NCBI RefSeq assembly: GCF_000695625.1
Contig: NZ_JMQI01000058.1
Span: 62,001-126,000 of the forward strand
Length of the DNA stretch: 64,000 nucleotides
Direction of reading: 5' to 3'
DNA from: Amycolatopsis rifamycinica
Lineage (GTDB): Bacteria > Actinomycetota > Actinomycetes > Mycobacteriales > Pseudonocardiaceae
This document shows positions 47,877 to 56,320 of this stretch, piece after piece. The first letter of the stretch is position 1, and each line of letters opens with the position of its first letter. The notes beneath the pieces were generated by a model. The model worked only from the letters and a program-made list of their open reading frames with translations. It was not told the DNA's origin and searched no databases. A program made the position numbers and the translations under genes.

Positions 47877-48860
47877 CTATTCGTCCCCGGTCAGGGCGCC
47901 CGGGGGCAGTTCCAGTGCCTTTCTCGTCTCGACGACGTCGTCGTCGATCTGGGCGACGAGCCCGGCCGAGTCGGCGAACCGCACCTGGTCGCGCAGGCGC
48001 GTCACGAAGTCGATGGCCACGTGCTGGCCGTAGAAGTCCTCGTCGACGTCGAGGACGAAGGCCTCGACGGTCCGCTCGCGCCCGGAGAACGTCGGGTTGG
48101 TGCCGACCGACACCGCGGCGCGCAGCCGGCGTCCCGGATCGGCCGAACGGGTGAACCACGCGCTGTAGACGCCGTCGGCCGGGACGGCGGCGAAGCGCGG
48201 GGTCGACAGGTTCGCCGTCGGGTAGCCGAGCTCGTGGCCCCGGCCGTCGCCGCGGACGACGATCCCCTCGAGGCGGTGCGGGCGGCCGAGCGCTTCGGCG
48301 GCGGCGACCACGTCACCGGCGTCGATGCACGACCGCACGTAGGTGCTCGAGAAGGTGATCGCCGACTGGTCCTCTTCGGACAGTTCCTTGCCCTGCAGCT
48401 CGGCGCCGAACGCGGCGAAGCCGAACCGGCGGCCGAGGGTGCGGAGCAGCTCGACGTCGCCGGCCGCCTTGGCGCCGAAGGTGAAGTTGTCGCCGACGAT
48501 CACCGCGGCCGCGTGCAGCCGGTCGACGAGCACCTCGTGCACGAACTCCTCCGGCTGCAGCCGGGACAGCTCGAGGGTGAACGGCAGCACGCAGAAGACG
48601 TCGATGCCGAGGCTTTCGACGATCTCCGCCTTCCGCCGCAACGTCGTCAGCTGCGCCGGGTGGCTGCCCGGGCGCAGCACCTCCGACGGGTGCGGGTCGA
48701 ACGTCAGCATCACGCCCGGCAGGCCGCGCTCGGCGGCCGCCGCCACCGTCCGGCTGATCAGCTCCTGGTGCCCGCGGTGGACACCGTCGAACACGCCGAT
48801 GGTGACCACGCACCGGCCCCAGCTGCCGGGAAGGTCCCCCAGCCCACGCCACCGAAGCAC
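47877..48860 (-). CDS. ribF: Bifunctional riboflavin kinase/FAD synthetase
   Basis: A 327-residue enzyme. The N-terminal FMN adenylyltransferase has TIGVFDGVHRGHQ (about 20-32) and VGDNFTFG. The C-terminal riboflavin kinase has GYPTANLS (about 217-224), then VEAFVLDVDEDFYG. The usual SSTRIR motif reads SSTYVR. It converts riboflavin to FMN and FAD. It follows truB by 27 bp, the conserved truB-ribF order. Confidence 0.95.
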   Translation of the reverse strand: MLRWRGLGDLPGSWGRCVVTIGVFDGVHRGHQELISRTVAAAAERGLPGVMLTFDPHPSEVLRPGSHPAQLTTLRRKAEIVESLGIDVFCVLPFTLELSRLQPEEFVHEVLVDRLHAAAVIVGDNFTFGAKAAGDVELLRTLGRRFGFAAFGAELQGKELSEEDQSAITFSSTYVRSCIDAGDVVAAAEALGRPHRLEGIVVRGDGRGHELGYPTANLSTPRFAAVPADGVYSAWFTRSADPGRRLRAAVSVGTNPTFSGRERTVEAFVLDVDEDFYGQHVAIDFVTRLRDQVRFADSAGLVAQIDDDVVETRKALELPPGALTGDE

Positions 48861-48887
48861 GTCACACTCCCGTCTCTCGAGCCCACC

Positions 48888-49793
48888 CTAGGCGGGCAGC
48901 AACACGACAACCGCGCGGGACACGCCCTGTTCGTCGGCGGCCAGGGCCAGCACCCGGCCGTCGGGACCGAAGAGCCCGTAGGTGCCCTCGATGCCGGCCG
49001 CCGGGATGCGCTGGCCGTGGCGGACCGCCTTCGCCGTCGCGGCGTCCAGGTCGCGGCGCGGGAACGCGGCGGCGACGGCGGCGTCGAGGTCGAGGCTCAG
49101 TTCGGGCTGGTCTTCGAGCTGGTCGAGGGTCCGGGCCCTGGCCAGGGTGAAGGGGCCGACGGTGGTGCGCCGCAGCGCCTTCAGGTGGCCGCCGACGCCG
49201 AGGTCGGCGCCGAGGTCGCGGGCCAGCGCGCGGACGTAGGTGCCGGAGGAGCACTCGACGACGGCGTCGACCTCGATGTGGTCGTCTTCGTGCCGGACGG
49301 CGAGGACGTCGAAGCGGTAGACGGTGACCGGGCGGGCCGGGATGACGACGTCCTCGCCGGCGCGGACGCGGGCGTAGGCGCGCTTGCCGTCGATCTTGAC
49401 CGCGCTGACCGCGCTGGGGACCTGCTGGATGTCGCCGGTGAGCTTCTCGATGCCGCTGGCGATGTCGTCGTCGGTCGTCCGGTTCGTGTCCGCGGTGGTG
49501 AGGACTTCGCCCTCGGCGTCGTCGGTCGTGGTGCTGCTGCCGAGGCTCAGGGTGGCCAGGTAGGTCTTGCGGTCCAGGGCCAGGTGGCCGAGCAGCTTGG
49601 TGGCGCGCTCGATGCCGAGCACCAGCACACCGGTCGCCATCGGGTCGAGCGTGCCGGCGTGCCCGACCTTGCGGGTTCCCATGATCCGCCGGGCGCGCGC
49701 GACGACGTCGTGGGACGTCATGCCGGCGGGCTTGTCGACGATGAGGAGGCCGGGAGGCGGGGCGGGACGGCGGGGCGGTTTGGGGCTCGACAC
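48888..49793 (-). CDS. truB: tRNA pseudouridine-55 synthase
   Basis: A 301-residue TruB. It begins LLIVDKPAGMTSHDVVARAR. The catalytic Asp50 is in KVGHAGTLDPMATGVL, and CSSGTYVRALARDLG and a C-terminal PUA-like extension follow. It isomerises U55 in the T-loop of tRNAs. The GTG at 49793 lies 7 bp after TAGGGT. The divergent GNAT region carries two copies of the 18-bp palindrome. Confidence 0.95.
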   Translation of the reverse strand: MSSPKPPRRPAPPPGLLIVDKPAGMTSHDVVARARRIMGTRKVGHAGTLDPMATGVLVLGIERATKLLGHLALDRKTYLATLSLGSSTTTDDAEGEVLTTADTNRTTDDDIASGIEKLTGDIQQVPSAVSAVKIDGKRAYARVRAGEDVVIPARPVTVYRFDVLAVRHEDDHIEVDAVVECSSGTYVRALARDLGADLGVGGHLKALRRTTVGPFTLARARTLDQLEDQPELSLDLDAAVAAAFPRRDLDAATAKAVRHGQRIPAAGIEGTYGLFGPDGRVLALAADEQGVSRAVVVLLPA

Positions 49794-49800
49794 GCGGCAA

Positions 49801-49806
49801 ACCCTA
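49801..49806 (-). promoter_or_regulatory. Leaderless -10 element of truB
   Basis: TAGGGT on the minus strand, 7 bp from the GTG at 49793. It drives truB-ribF. Confidence 0.55.
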
Positions 49807-49836
49807 GCGGCCGCCTGTCGTGAATCGGATGACGGT

Positions 49837-49854
49837 CACTTTCACGTGAAAGTG
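49837..49854. repeat. 18-bp perfect palindrome, copy 2
   Basis: CACTTTCACGTGAAAGTG, in the divergent truB/GNAT promoter region, about 30 bp upstream of the truB -10. Confidence 0.85.
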
Positions 49855-49869
49855 CCCACCTGGGGCCGC

Positions 49870-49887
49870 CACTTTCACGTGAAAGTG
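49870..49887. repeat. 18-bp perfect palindrome, copy 3
   Basis: Identical to copies 1 and 2; 33 bp (centre to centre) from copy 2 and about 15 bp upstream of the GNAT -10-like hexamer CACGAT (49902-49907). Confidence 0.85.
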
Positions 49888-49913
49888 CCGGTTGGGGCGG
49901 CCACGATGGGAGG

Positions 49914-50423
49914 GTGACGGAGATCGAAGTACGGGCCGCCCGGCCTGCCGAGCTGGAAGCGGTCGCCGGGCTCCGGTGGCGCTGGGTGGCCGAGCGGGAC
50001 GGCCTGCCCGACGCGGGCCGCGAGGGGTTCGTGCGGGAGTTCGCCGCGTGGGCGCGGGAGAACGCGGCCACCCACCGGTGCCTCGTCGCGGTGGACGGGG
50101 GCCGCGTCCTCGGGATGGCGTTCCTGGCGATCACCGCGCGCGTGCCGACGCCGGCGGCGCTGTCCCGGGCGGCCGGGGACGTGCAGAGCGTGTACGTCGT
50201 GCCGGAGGCCCGTGACGCCGGCCTCGGCGGACGGCTGATCGACGGCGTCCTGCGGCTCGCCGGGGAGCTGGGGCTGGAGCGGGTCACCGTGCACTCGTCG
50301 CCGCGGGCGGTGCCCGCCTACGAGCGGCGCGGGTTCGCGGTGGCGCCGCAGCTGCTGCAGACGCCGGTCAGGCCGCGACGATCGGGGTCTCGGGGAGCGC
50401 CGCGTCCCAGCGGCGGCGGGTGA
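49914..50423 (+). CDS. GNAT acetyltransferase
   Basis: A 169-residue GNAT. TEIEVRAARPAELEAVAGLR opens the fold. The acetyl-CoA block is VQSVYVVPEARDAGLGGRLI (R-x2-GLGG), and AVPAYERRGFAVAPQ closes it. The substrate is unknown. The GTG start has CACGAT 6 bp upstream. The C-terminal 18 residues overlap the convergent MFS gene by 56 bp and are probably not structured. Confidence 0.85.
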   Translation: MTEIEVRAARPAELEAVAGLRWRWVAERDGLPDAGREGFVREFAAWARENAATHRCLVAVDGGRVLGMAFLAITARVPTPAALSRAAGDVQSVYVVPEARDAGLGGRLIDGVLRLAGELGLERVTVHSSPRAVPAYERRGFAVAPQLLQTPVRPRRSGSRGAPRPSGGG

Positions 50424-51690
50424 TGCGGACCGGCAGCTGCTCGCCGCGGGCCTCGGCGAGGAACAGGTGGGTGCGGGTCCGGCGCCACCACACGAGCAGC
50501 CGGACCGTGCCGAAGGCCAGCACCGCGACCAGCGCCAGCAGGGCCAGCCGGAAGTTTCCGCCGGTGGCTTGGAGCAGCACGCCGACGGCGAGCGCGGCGA
50601 TCGTCGTCGCCACGAAGCCGCCGACGTTGACCACGCCGGTGGCCGTGCCGACGCGGCTGAGCGGGTTGTAGTCGCGGGCCAGCGCGAAGCCGATCATCGA
50701 CGCCGGGCCGCCGAGGGCGAGGAAGGCGAACGCGGGCACCAGCACCGGCACGGGCACCGGGCCCGGCCAGCCCAGCAGCAGCGCCCACACCACCACGGCC
50801 CCGCCGATGTAGCCGCCGACCAGCGGCATCCGCAGCGACGGGCGGCGGCCGATCAGTCCGCCCAGCAGCGGGCCGCCCGCCATCGAGCCGAAGACGAACA
50901 CGGTGAGCAGCGCGCTCGCCGTCGCCTTGGCCTGCCCCTGGCCCTGGACCAGCCAGGGGACGCCCCACAGCAGCGTCAGGGCGTTCGGGGCGAACATCGT
51001 GCTGAAGTGGACCCAGAAGCCCAGGCGCGTCCCCGGCGTCCGCCAGGCCTCGGCGACCTGGTGGGCGAGCTCGCGGGGGCGGACCTCTTCGCGGACGGGC
51101 GGCCGTTCGCCCGCCGGGACGTCGCGGACGCGGAGGGCGACGACGACGGTGTAGAGGACCGTGATGGCGCCGGCCGCGAGGAAGGTGGGGGTCCAGCCGG
51201 CGCCGTCGAGCACCAGCGAGAGCGGGACGGTGGCGGCGAGGTTGCCGATGTAGCCGACGGCCGCGGTGAACGACGTCAGCAGGGCGTACTGGCGGCCCGG
51301 GAAGTGGGCCGCGACCAGGCGCAGGACGCTGACGAAGGTGAGTGCGTCGCCGAGGCCGAGGACACCGCGGGCGAGCAGGCCGAGGCCGTAGGAGTGGGCG
51401 ACGCCGAGCAGGAGCTGGCCGGCGCCGAGGACCAGCACGGCGACGGTGAGGACGCGGCGGGGACCGTAGCGGTCGACCAGGACGCCGGTCGGGATCTGCA
51501 TGGCGGCGTAGACGCCGACCTGCAGGACGGTGAAGGTGCCGAGCGCGGCCGCCCCGACGCCGAAGCGCTCGGCGGCCTGCAGCCCGGCGACCCCGAAGGA
51601 CGTCCGGTGGAAGACGGCGAGGAGGTAGACGGTGACGGCGGCGAGCCAGATCAGCCAGGACCGGGCGGTGGCACGGCCGGGGGCGGGCAC
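50368..51690 (-). CDS. Major facilitator superfamily transporter
   Basis: A 440-residue protein with twelve hydrophobic helices. The MFS motif A-like loop is GVLVDRYGPRRVLT between helices 2 and 3, and a central cytoplasmic loop (RVRDVPAGERPPVREEVRPR) is present. It resembles nitrate/sugar-phosphate-type MFS permeases, but the substrate is not evident. CTGGAGGAA precedes its GTG. It ends inside the convergent GNAT gene. Confidence 0.88.
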   Translation of the reverse strand: MPAPGRATARSWLIWLAAVTVYLLAVFHRTSFGVAGLQAAERFGVGAAALGTFTVLQVGVYAAMQIPTGVLVDRYGPRRVLTVAVLVLGAGQLLLGVAHSYGLGLLARGVLGLGDALTFVSVLRLVAAHFPGRQYALLTSFTAAVGYIGNLAATVPLSLVLDGAGWTPTFLAAGAITVLYTVVVALRVRDVPAGERPPVREEVRPRELAHQVAEAWRTPGTRLGFWVHFSTMFAPNALTLLWGVPWLVQGQGQAKATASALLTVFVFGSMAGGPLLGGLIGRRPSLRMPLVGGYIGGAVVVWALLLGWPGPVPVPVLVPAFAFLALGGPASMIGFALARDYNPLSRVGTATGVVNVGGFVATTIAALAVGVLLQATGGNFRLALLALVAVLAFGTVRLLVWWRRTRTHLFLAEARGEQLPVRITRRRWDAALPETPIVAA

Positions 51691-51814
51691 GGGTTCCTCC
51701 AGGGTAGGACGGGTTCGGGGCGCAGGACGCCCACGCTGCCGTCCCTACTACTTGTATCCCCTAAGCAACCGGAAACCATAGCCACGACCCGGGTGGTTTT
51801 CCCCACAGGTAACC

Positions 51815-51978
51815 CCCATCACCCGAGCTCAGCGGGGCTTCACCCGTGACTGCGCGGGCATCACGTGTGTCTGGAGGGGCATCACGCGTGTCTGGCGAGG
51901 CATCGCGGTGATGCCGCGCTGATCACGCGTGATGCCCGCCGGATCACGGGTGATGCCCCGGCAGACACGCGTGATGCC
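51815..51978. repeat. Mirror array of 21-bp-phased units, copy C
   Basis: GGCATC begins at 51857, 51878 and 51899, with degenerate units in the same 21-bp register at 51836 (GGCTTC) and 51815 (CCCATC). GATGCC begins at 51910, 51931, 51952 and 51973, again 21 bp apart. Last forward to first inverted is 11 bp, as in arrays A and B. It lies behind the MATE gene stop (51991) and upstream of the MFS gene, both minus-strand. The remaining bases 51691-51814 hold only the MFS upstream region. Confidence 0.9.
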
Positions 51979-51990
51979 CGTCGGGGCACG

Positions 51991-53313
51991 TCAGGCGGGG
52001 CGGGTGGCGCCGGTTACCGCCCAGTTTCCGGAGCGCCAGCGGGCCAGGACCGCGAACAGGCGGAGGACCATGAACAGGGAGAGGCCGGTCCAGATGCCGG
52101 TGAGGCCCCAGCCGAAGCCGAGGGACGCCCAGATCAGGGGGAGGAAGCCGAGGGCGGCGCTGCCGAGGGTCGCGTTGCGGAGGAAGGCGGCGTCGCCCGC
52201 GCCCAGCAGCACGCCGTCCAGGGCGAAGACCACCCCGGCGATCGGCTGCAGGGCCACGAAGAACCACCACGCGTGCGGGATTTCCGCCAGCACCCCCGGG
52301 TCGGACGTGAACGCGTGCGGCAGCACCCACGACAGGGCCGCGAACAGCACGCCCAGGAAGCAGCCCATCAGCAGCCCGTACCCGGTGATCTGCGACGCCA
52401 CCCCGCGCGCCTGCCGGGCCGCGTTCGCCCCCAGTGCCGCCCCGACCAGCGACTGCGCGGCGATCGCCACCGAGTCCAGCACCAGCGCCAGGAACGTCCA
52501 CAGCTGCAGCACCACCTGGTGCGCGCCCACCGCCTCGGTCGACGTCCGGGCCGCGACGGCCGCCGCCGAGACGAAGCACGCCTGGAACGCCAGGCTCCGC
52601 AGCACCAGGTCGCGGCCGAGGCCGAGCTGGGCGCGCATTACCGCGAAGTCGGGCCGGAGCCCGGCCTTCTCGCGCACCAGCGCCACGATGAACAGCGACG
52701 CCGAAATCACCTGCGCGGCGACGTTCGCGATCGCCGAACCCTCCAGCCCCAGCCCCGCCCAGTAGACGAGCACCGGGCACAGCACGGCCGAGATGCCGTT
52801 GCCCGCGAGCACGTACCGCAACGGTTTCGCGGCGTCCTGCACCCCGCGCATCCAGCCGTTGCCGGCCATGGTGACCAGGATCAGCGGCGCCCCGAACAAC
52901 GCGATCCGCAGCCACGACACGGCGGCCGAGGCGATCTCGTCACTGCCCGAGAGCACCCGCGCGACCGGCCACGCCAGCAGCTGCCCCGCGACCAGCACGA
53001 AGAGCCCGACGAACACCGCCAGCCACGTCGCCTGCACGCCTTCGCGCACCGCGTCGGCCCGGCGGCCGGCGCCGTGCAGCCGGGCGGTGCGGGACGTGGT
53101 GCCGTAGGACAGGAACGTCAGCTGGCTCGACACCTGGGCCAGCACGACGCCGCCGAGCGCGAGCCCGGCCAGCGACAGCGCGTCGAGGTGCCCGACGACG
53201 GCGGTGTCGACCAGCACGTACAACGGCTCGGCGGCCAGCACCCCCAGCGCGGGCACGGCCAAGCCGAGCACGCGCCTCGCCGGAACCCGCTCGGTCTCCT
53301 CCACGTTCACCAC
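51991..53313 (-). CDS. dinF: MATE-family efflux transporter (DinF-like)
   Basis: A 440-residue MATE transporter with twelve hydrophobic helices in two halves. It contains VPALGVLAAEPLYVLVDTAV with VGHLDALSLAGLALGG, the DinF-type N-terminal block. The nrnA-dinF order is conserved in Mycobacterium (Rv2837c-Rv2836c). It would export cationic or oxidised compounds. I take the GTG at 53313, 7 bp after TAGAGT; longer starts cross that promoter element. Confidence 0.9.
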   Translation of the reverse strand: MVNVEETERVPARRVLGLAVPALGVLAAEPLYVLVDTAVVGHLDALSLAGLALGGVVLAQVSSQLTFLSYGTTSRTARLHGAGRRADAVREGVQATWLAVFVGLFVLVAGQLLAWPVARVLSGSDEIASAAVSWLRIALFGAPLILVTMAGNGWMRGVQDAAKPLRYVLAGNGISAVLCPVLVYWAGLGLEGSAIANVAAQVISASLFIVALVREKAGLRPDFAVMRAQLGLGRDLVLRSLAFQACFVSAAAVAARTSTEAVGAHQVVLQLWTFLALVLDSVAIAAQSLVGAALGANAARQARGVASQITGYGLLMGCFLGVLFAALSWVLPHAFTSDPGVLAEIPHAWWFFVALQPIAGVVFALDGVLLGAGDAAFLRNATLGSAALGFLPLIWASLGFGWGLTGIWTGLSLFMVLRLFAVLARWRSGNWAVTGATRPA

Positions 53314-53320
53314 GAACCGG

Positions 53321-53326
53321 ACTCTA
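53321..53326 (-). promoter_or_regulatory. Leaderless -10 element of the MATE gene
   Basis: TAGAGT on the minus strand, 7 bp from the GTG at 53313. Confidence 0.55.
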
Positions 53327-53392
53327 ACCGCAGCCACCGACAGTTCCGGCCGGCGGGAATCGGGGAACTTTCCGGCCCCGCCGTCCGACGCG

Positions 53393-53788
53393 CTACAGCA
53401 GCGGCGCCCGCTCCAAGGCCTCCCGCAGACCCGCGACGACCTCCGCGGCCGAACCCGCGATCGTGCACCCCGCGGCCTGCCAATAGCCGCCGCCAGTTCC
53501 CGCCCGCGGGAACCAGGGCACTTCCCAGCCCCGCCGTCCGACGCGCTACAGCAGCGGCGCCCGCTCCAGGACCTCCCGCAGACCCGCGACGACCTCCGCG
53601 GCCGAACCCGCGATCGTGCACCCCGCGGCCTGCCAATAGCCGCCGCCAGTTCCCGCCCGCGGGAACCAGGGCACTTCCCAGCCCCGCCGTCCGACGCGCT
53701 ACAGCAGCGGCGCCCGCTCCAGGACCTCCCGCAGACCCGCGACGACCTCCGCGACCGAGCCCGCGATCGTGCACCCCGCGGCCTGCCG
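53393..53788. repeat. 153-bp tandem triplication of the nrnA 3' end
   Basis: The sequence starting CTACAGCAGCGGCGCCCGCT begins at 53393, 53546 and 53699, exactly 153 bp apart. The third copy is the true 3' end of nrnA; homology runs about 90 bp into the gene to 53788. Copies 1 and 2 each contain the last ~28 codons with the same stop, plus about 63 bp of intergenic DNA. That intergenic DNA includes the hairpin GTTCCCGC-CC-GCGGGAAC (53496-53513 and 53649-53666). A diverged version of the intergenic part precedes copy 1 (53338-53392). The region otherwise holds no gene. Confidence 0.9.
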
Positions 53789-54694
53789 GTGCCCGCCGCC
53801 GCCGAACTGGGCCGCCACGGCCGAGACGTCTATTCCGGTGCTGCGCAGCGAAATCTGCCACTGCCGCGGGTGCGCCGGGTCCTGTTTGAGCACGGCGGCG
53901 ACGGCCGCCTCGCGGACCGAACGGACGACGTCGATGACCGACTCGACCTCCTCGCCGCGGACCGTGCGCGCCGCTTCCACGGGTACCACCGCATACACGA
54001 ACCCGCGGCCCTGGGCGGCTTCCGGCTCCAGCCGGGCCTCGCCGAGCACGGCCGAAAGCATCGGCAGCCAGGCGAACGGGCGCTCGTCGACGATCCGCCG
54101 GACGATCGCCTCCGGGTCCGCCCCCGCCTCCAGCAGCCGGGTCGCCATCCGGTGGGTTTCCGGGCTCGCCCGGCGGAACCCGCTCGTGTCGGTGACGATC
54201 CCCGCGTAGAGCCCGCGCGCGATCGGCTCGTCCAGCTCGGCGCCCAGCTCCTCCAGGACGCGGAACACGAGGACCGCGCTGGCCTCCGCGCTTTCGTCGA
54301 CCACGTGGCAGGTGCCGTAGCGGGTGTTCGTCGCGTGGTGGTCGATCACCAGGACCGCGCCGGCGAGCTCGACGCGCCCGGCGAGCCGGCCGAGCCGCTT
54401 CGGCGTCGGCGTGTCGACGCAGACGAGCAGTTCCTCGGAGTCCGGGAGGGCGTCCGGGTGGGTGAGCAGGCCGTCCTCGTCGAGCCACCGCAGCGTCTCC
54501 GGGGCCTCGTCGGGCTCGCCGAAGGAGACGCGCACGCGGGCACCGCGCTGCCGCAGCGCCCGGCCGAGGGCCAGCGCGCTGCCCAAGGCGTCCGCGTCCG
54601 GCCGCACGTGGCCGAGGATCGTCACGTCACCCGCCGACGCGAGCAGTGCCGCCGCGTCCCGGATGTCCTGCACCGAAGCCGAAGTAGGGGTCAC
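53699..54694 (-). CDS. nrnA: DHH-family phosphoesterase (NrnA/CnpB)
   Basis: A 331-residue DHH-DHHA1 protein. Metal ligands are in GHVRPDADALGS (His29, Asp33, Asp35), VDTPT (Asp94) and the DHH motif IDHHATN (118-120). The DHHA1 loop FGGGGHRQAAG is near residue 297. Such enzymes degrade oligoribonucleotides and 3'-phosphoadenosine phosphate, and the mycobacterial homologue also degrades cyclic di-AMP. Its 3' end has been triplicated downstream. The GTG start is 8 bp from TAGCGT. Confidence 0.95.
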   Translation of the reverse strand: MTPTSASVQDIRDAAALLASAGDVTILGHVRPDADALGSALALGRALRQRGARVRVSFGEPDEAPETLRWLDEDGLLTHPDALPDSEELLVCVDTPTPKRLGRLAGRVELAGAVLVIDHHATNTRYGTCHVVDESAEASAVLVFRVLEELGAELDEPIARGLYAGIVTDTSGFRRASPETHRMATRLLEAGADPEAIVRRIVDERPFAWLPMLSAVLGEARLEPEAAQGRGFVYAVVPVEAARTVRGEEVESVIDVVRSVREAAVAAVLKQDPAHPRQWQISLRSTGIDVSAVAAQFGGGGHRQAAGCTIAGSVAEVVAGLREVLERAPLL

Positions 54695-54702
54695 GGTGCG
54701 TC

Positions 54703-54708
54703 ACGCTA
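54703..54708 (-). promoter_or_regulatory. Leaderless -10 element of nrnA
   Basis: TAGCGT on the minus strand, 8 bp from the GTG at 54694. It shares two base pairs with the opposing -10 at 54707-54712. Confidence 0.55.
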
Positions 54709-54712
54709 CGCT
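54707..54712 (+). promoter_or_regulatory. Leaderless -10 element of the Trm-G10-like gene
   Basis: TACGCT, 7 bp from the ATG at 54720. Together with the nrnA -10 it forms ACGCTACGCT, a bidirectional core promoter. Confidence 0.55.
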
Positions 54713-54719
54713 CTGCGGG

Positions 54720-55751
54720 ATGCCTGAGTACGCGATGCTGGTCTACCCCTCGGCCAACCGGGTCTACGCCGCCTCCTCCCCCGCGCTGCTGCGCGCCGAG
54801 CTGGCGGTGTTCGGCGCGGCCATGGCGGCCGAGCTGTCCGCGATCGAGGAGGTCGAGCTCGGCGGGGTCGGCTACGTGCGCTTCACCAGTTCGGCGCCGC
54901 TGGGCGAGCGCGACCTCGCGTTGCTGTCGAACGTCTCGTCGCTGTACGCGCTGTTCGAGCTGGGTGACGGCGTCCTCCGTCCGGTGCCCGTGACGCCGCT
55001 GGCCCTGGCCGACTCGGACCTGCTGACCATCCAGAAGTACGCGGGCAAGACGAACGAGCTGTTCACCAAGCTGCTGGTGAACGTCACGCTGCTGGCGACG
55101 GCGGACCCGTTCTCGGACAAGCCGAAGTACCTGCTCGACCCGCTGTGCGGCCGCGGCACCACGCTGAACCAGGCGATGATGTACGGCCTGCACGCGACCG
55201 GCCTCGACGTCGACGCCAAGGACTTCGAGGCCTACGAGGCGTTCATCAAGACGTGGCTGCGGAACAAGCGCGTGAAGCACACCGCGGAGTCGGGTCAGCT
55301 GCGGCGCAACAAGCTCCGGCTCGGCCGGCGGCTCGACATCGAGTACGCCCTGACCAAGGAAGCGTACAAAGCGGGCGACACGCGCAAGCTCACCTACTTC
55401 AACGCCGACACCCTGACCACCGACGAGGTGCTGCGGGCGAACTCGTGCGACGTGATCGTCACCGACGCGCCCTACGGCGTTCAGCACGGCAGCCACCGCG
55501 AGGCGGGTCTGCAGCGCAGCCCGCGCGACCTGCTCGCGGCGGCCGTCCCGGTGTGGACGCGGGTGCTGAAGCCCGGCGGGGCGCTCGGGATTTCGTGGAA
55601 CACGACCGTGCTGCCGCGGGAGGAACTGGTCGAGGTGCTCCGGAAGGCCGGCCTCGACGTCCGGGAGGGCGGCCCGTGGGCGGAGTTCGCCCACCGGGTC
55701 GACCAGGCCATCCTGCGCGACCTGGTCGTCGCGGCGAAACCGGCTTCCTGA
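54720..55751 (+). CDS. RNA methyltransferase, Trm-G10/UPF0020-like
   Basis: A 343-residue SAM methyltransferase. The N-terminal 110 residues form a THUMP-like or RNA-binding region. Motif I is LLDPLCGRGTTLNQAM (Asp140), and motif IV TDAPYG (248-253) is a variant of the DPPYG of N2-guanine and N6-adenine methyltransferases. It resembles TRM-G10-type tRNA methylases. The substrate is unproven. It is divergent from nrnA with overlapping -10 elements, which suggests matched expression. Confidence 0.82.
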   Translation: MPEYAMLVYPSANRVYAASSPALLRAELAVFGAAMAAELSAIEEVELGGVGYVRFTSSAPLGERDLALLSNVSSLYALFELGDGVLRPVPVTPLALADSDLLTIQKYAGKTNELFTKLLVNVTLLATADPFSDKPKYLLDPLCGRGTTLNQAMMYGLHATGLDVDAKDFEAYEAFIKTWLRNKRVKHTAESGQLRRNKLRLGRRLDIEYALTKEAYKAGDTRKLTYFNADTLTTDEVLRANSCDVIVTDAPYGVQHGSHREAGLQRSPRDLLAAAVPVWTRVLKPGGALGISWNTTVLPREELVEVLRKAGLDVREGGPWAEFAHRVDQAILRDLVVAAKPAS

Positions 55752-55763
55752 AGCGGCCGTCGC

Positions 55764-55769
55764 TATACT
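55764..55769 (+). promoter_or_regulatory. Leaderless -10 element of the TetR-methyltransferase operon
   Basis: TATACT, close to the consensus -10, 8 bp from the GTG at 55778. Confidence 0.55.
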
Positions 55770-55777
55770 CGCTCACC

Positions 55778-56320
55778 GTGACCGTCGAGCAACGTCCCCT
55801 GCGCGCGGACGCGCGGCGCAACCGGGAGGCACTGGTCGCGGCGGCGCGGGAAGTGTTCGGCGCCAAGGGGGTCGACGCCCCGCTCGACGAGATCGCCCGG
55901 CGCGCCGAGGTCGCCATCGGCACCCTCTACAACCGGTTCCCGACGCGGGCGGACCTCGTCGAAGCCGCGTTCCTGCCCGTGCTCGAGGAAGCAGCGGCCG
56001 TGCTGGACGAGGCCCTCGCGCTCGACGACCCGTGGGCGGGGTTCGTCCTGTTCCTCGAACGTTCGGTGCTGATGCAGGTGTCCGACCGCGGCTTCACCGA
56101 AGTGTGCTCACGGACGTTCGACCCGGACTCCGGGCTGGAGAAGGCCAAGCAGGCCAACGGTTCCCGGATGAACCGGATCATTTCGCGCGCCCAGGAGGCC
56201 GGCGCGTTGCGAGCGGACTTCCGCGGGCCCGACCTCGCGATCGTGTTCGCCGCGGCGACCGCCACCCCGGACTGGCGGCGCGCCCTCGGCATCGTCCTCG
56301 ACGGGCTGCGCGCGCGATGA
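55778..56320 (+). CDS. TetR-family regulator
   Basis: A 180-residue repressor. RRNREALVAAAREVFGAKGV with PLDEIARRAEVAIGTLYNRF is the TetR helix-turn-helix, and a helical ligand-binding domain follows. The stop overlaps the ATG of the next gene (ATGA), so it is coexpressed with a methyltransferase it may control. Ligand unknown. Confidence 0.9.
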   Translation: MTVEQRPLRADARRNREALVAAAREVFGAKGVDAPLDEIARRAEVAIGTLYNRFPTRADLVEAAFLPVLEEAAAVLDEALALDDPWAGFVLFLERSVLMQVSDRGFTEVCSRTFDPDSGLEKAKQANGSRMNRIISRAQEAGALRADFRGPDLAIVFAAATATPDWRRALGIVLDGLRAR

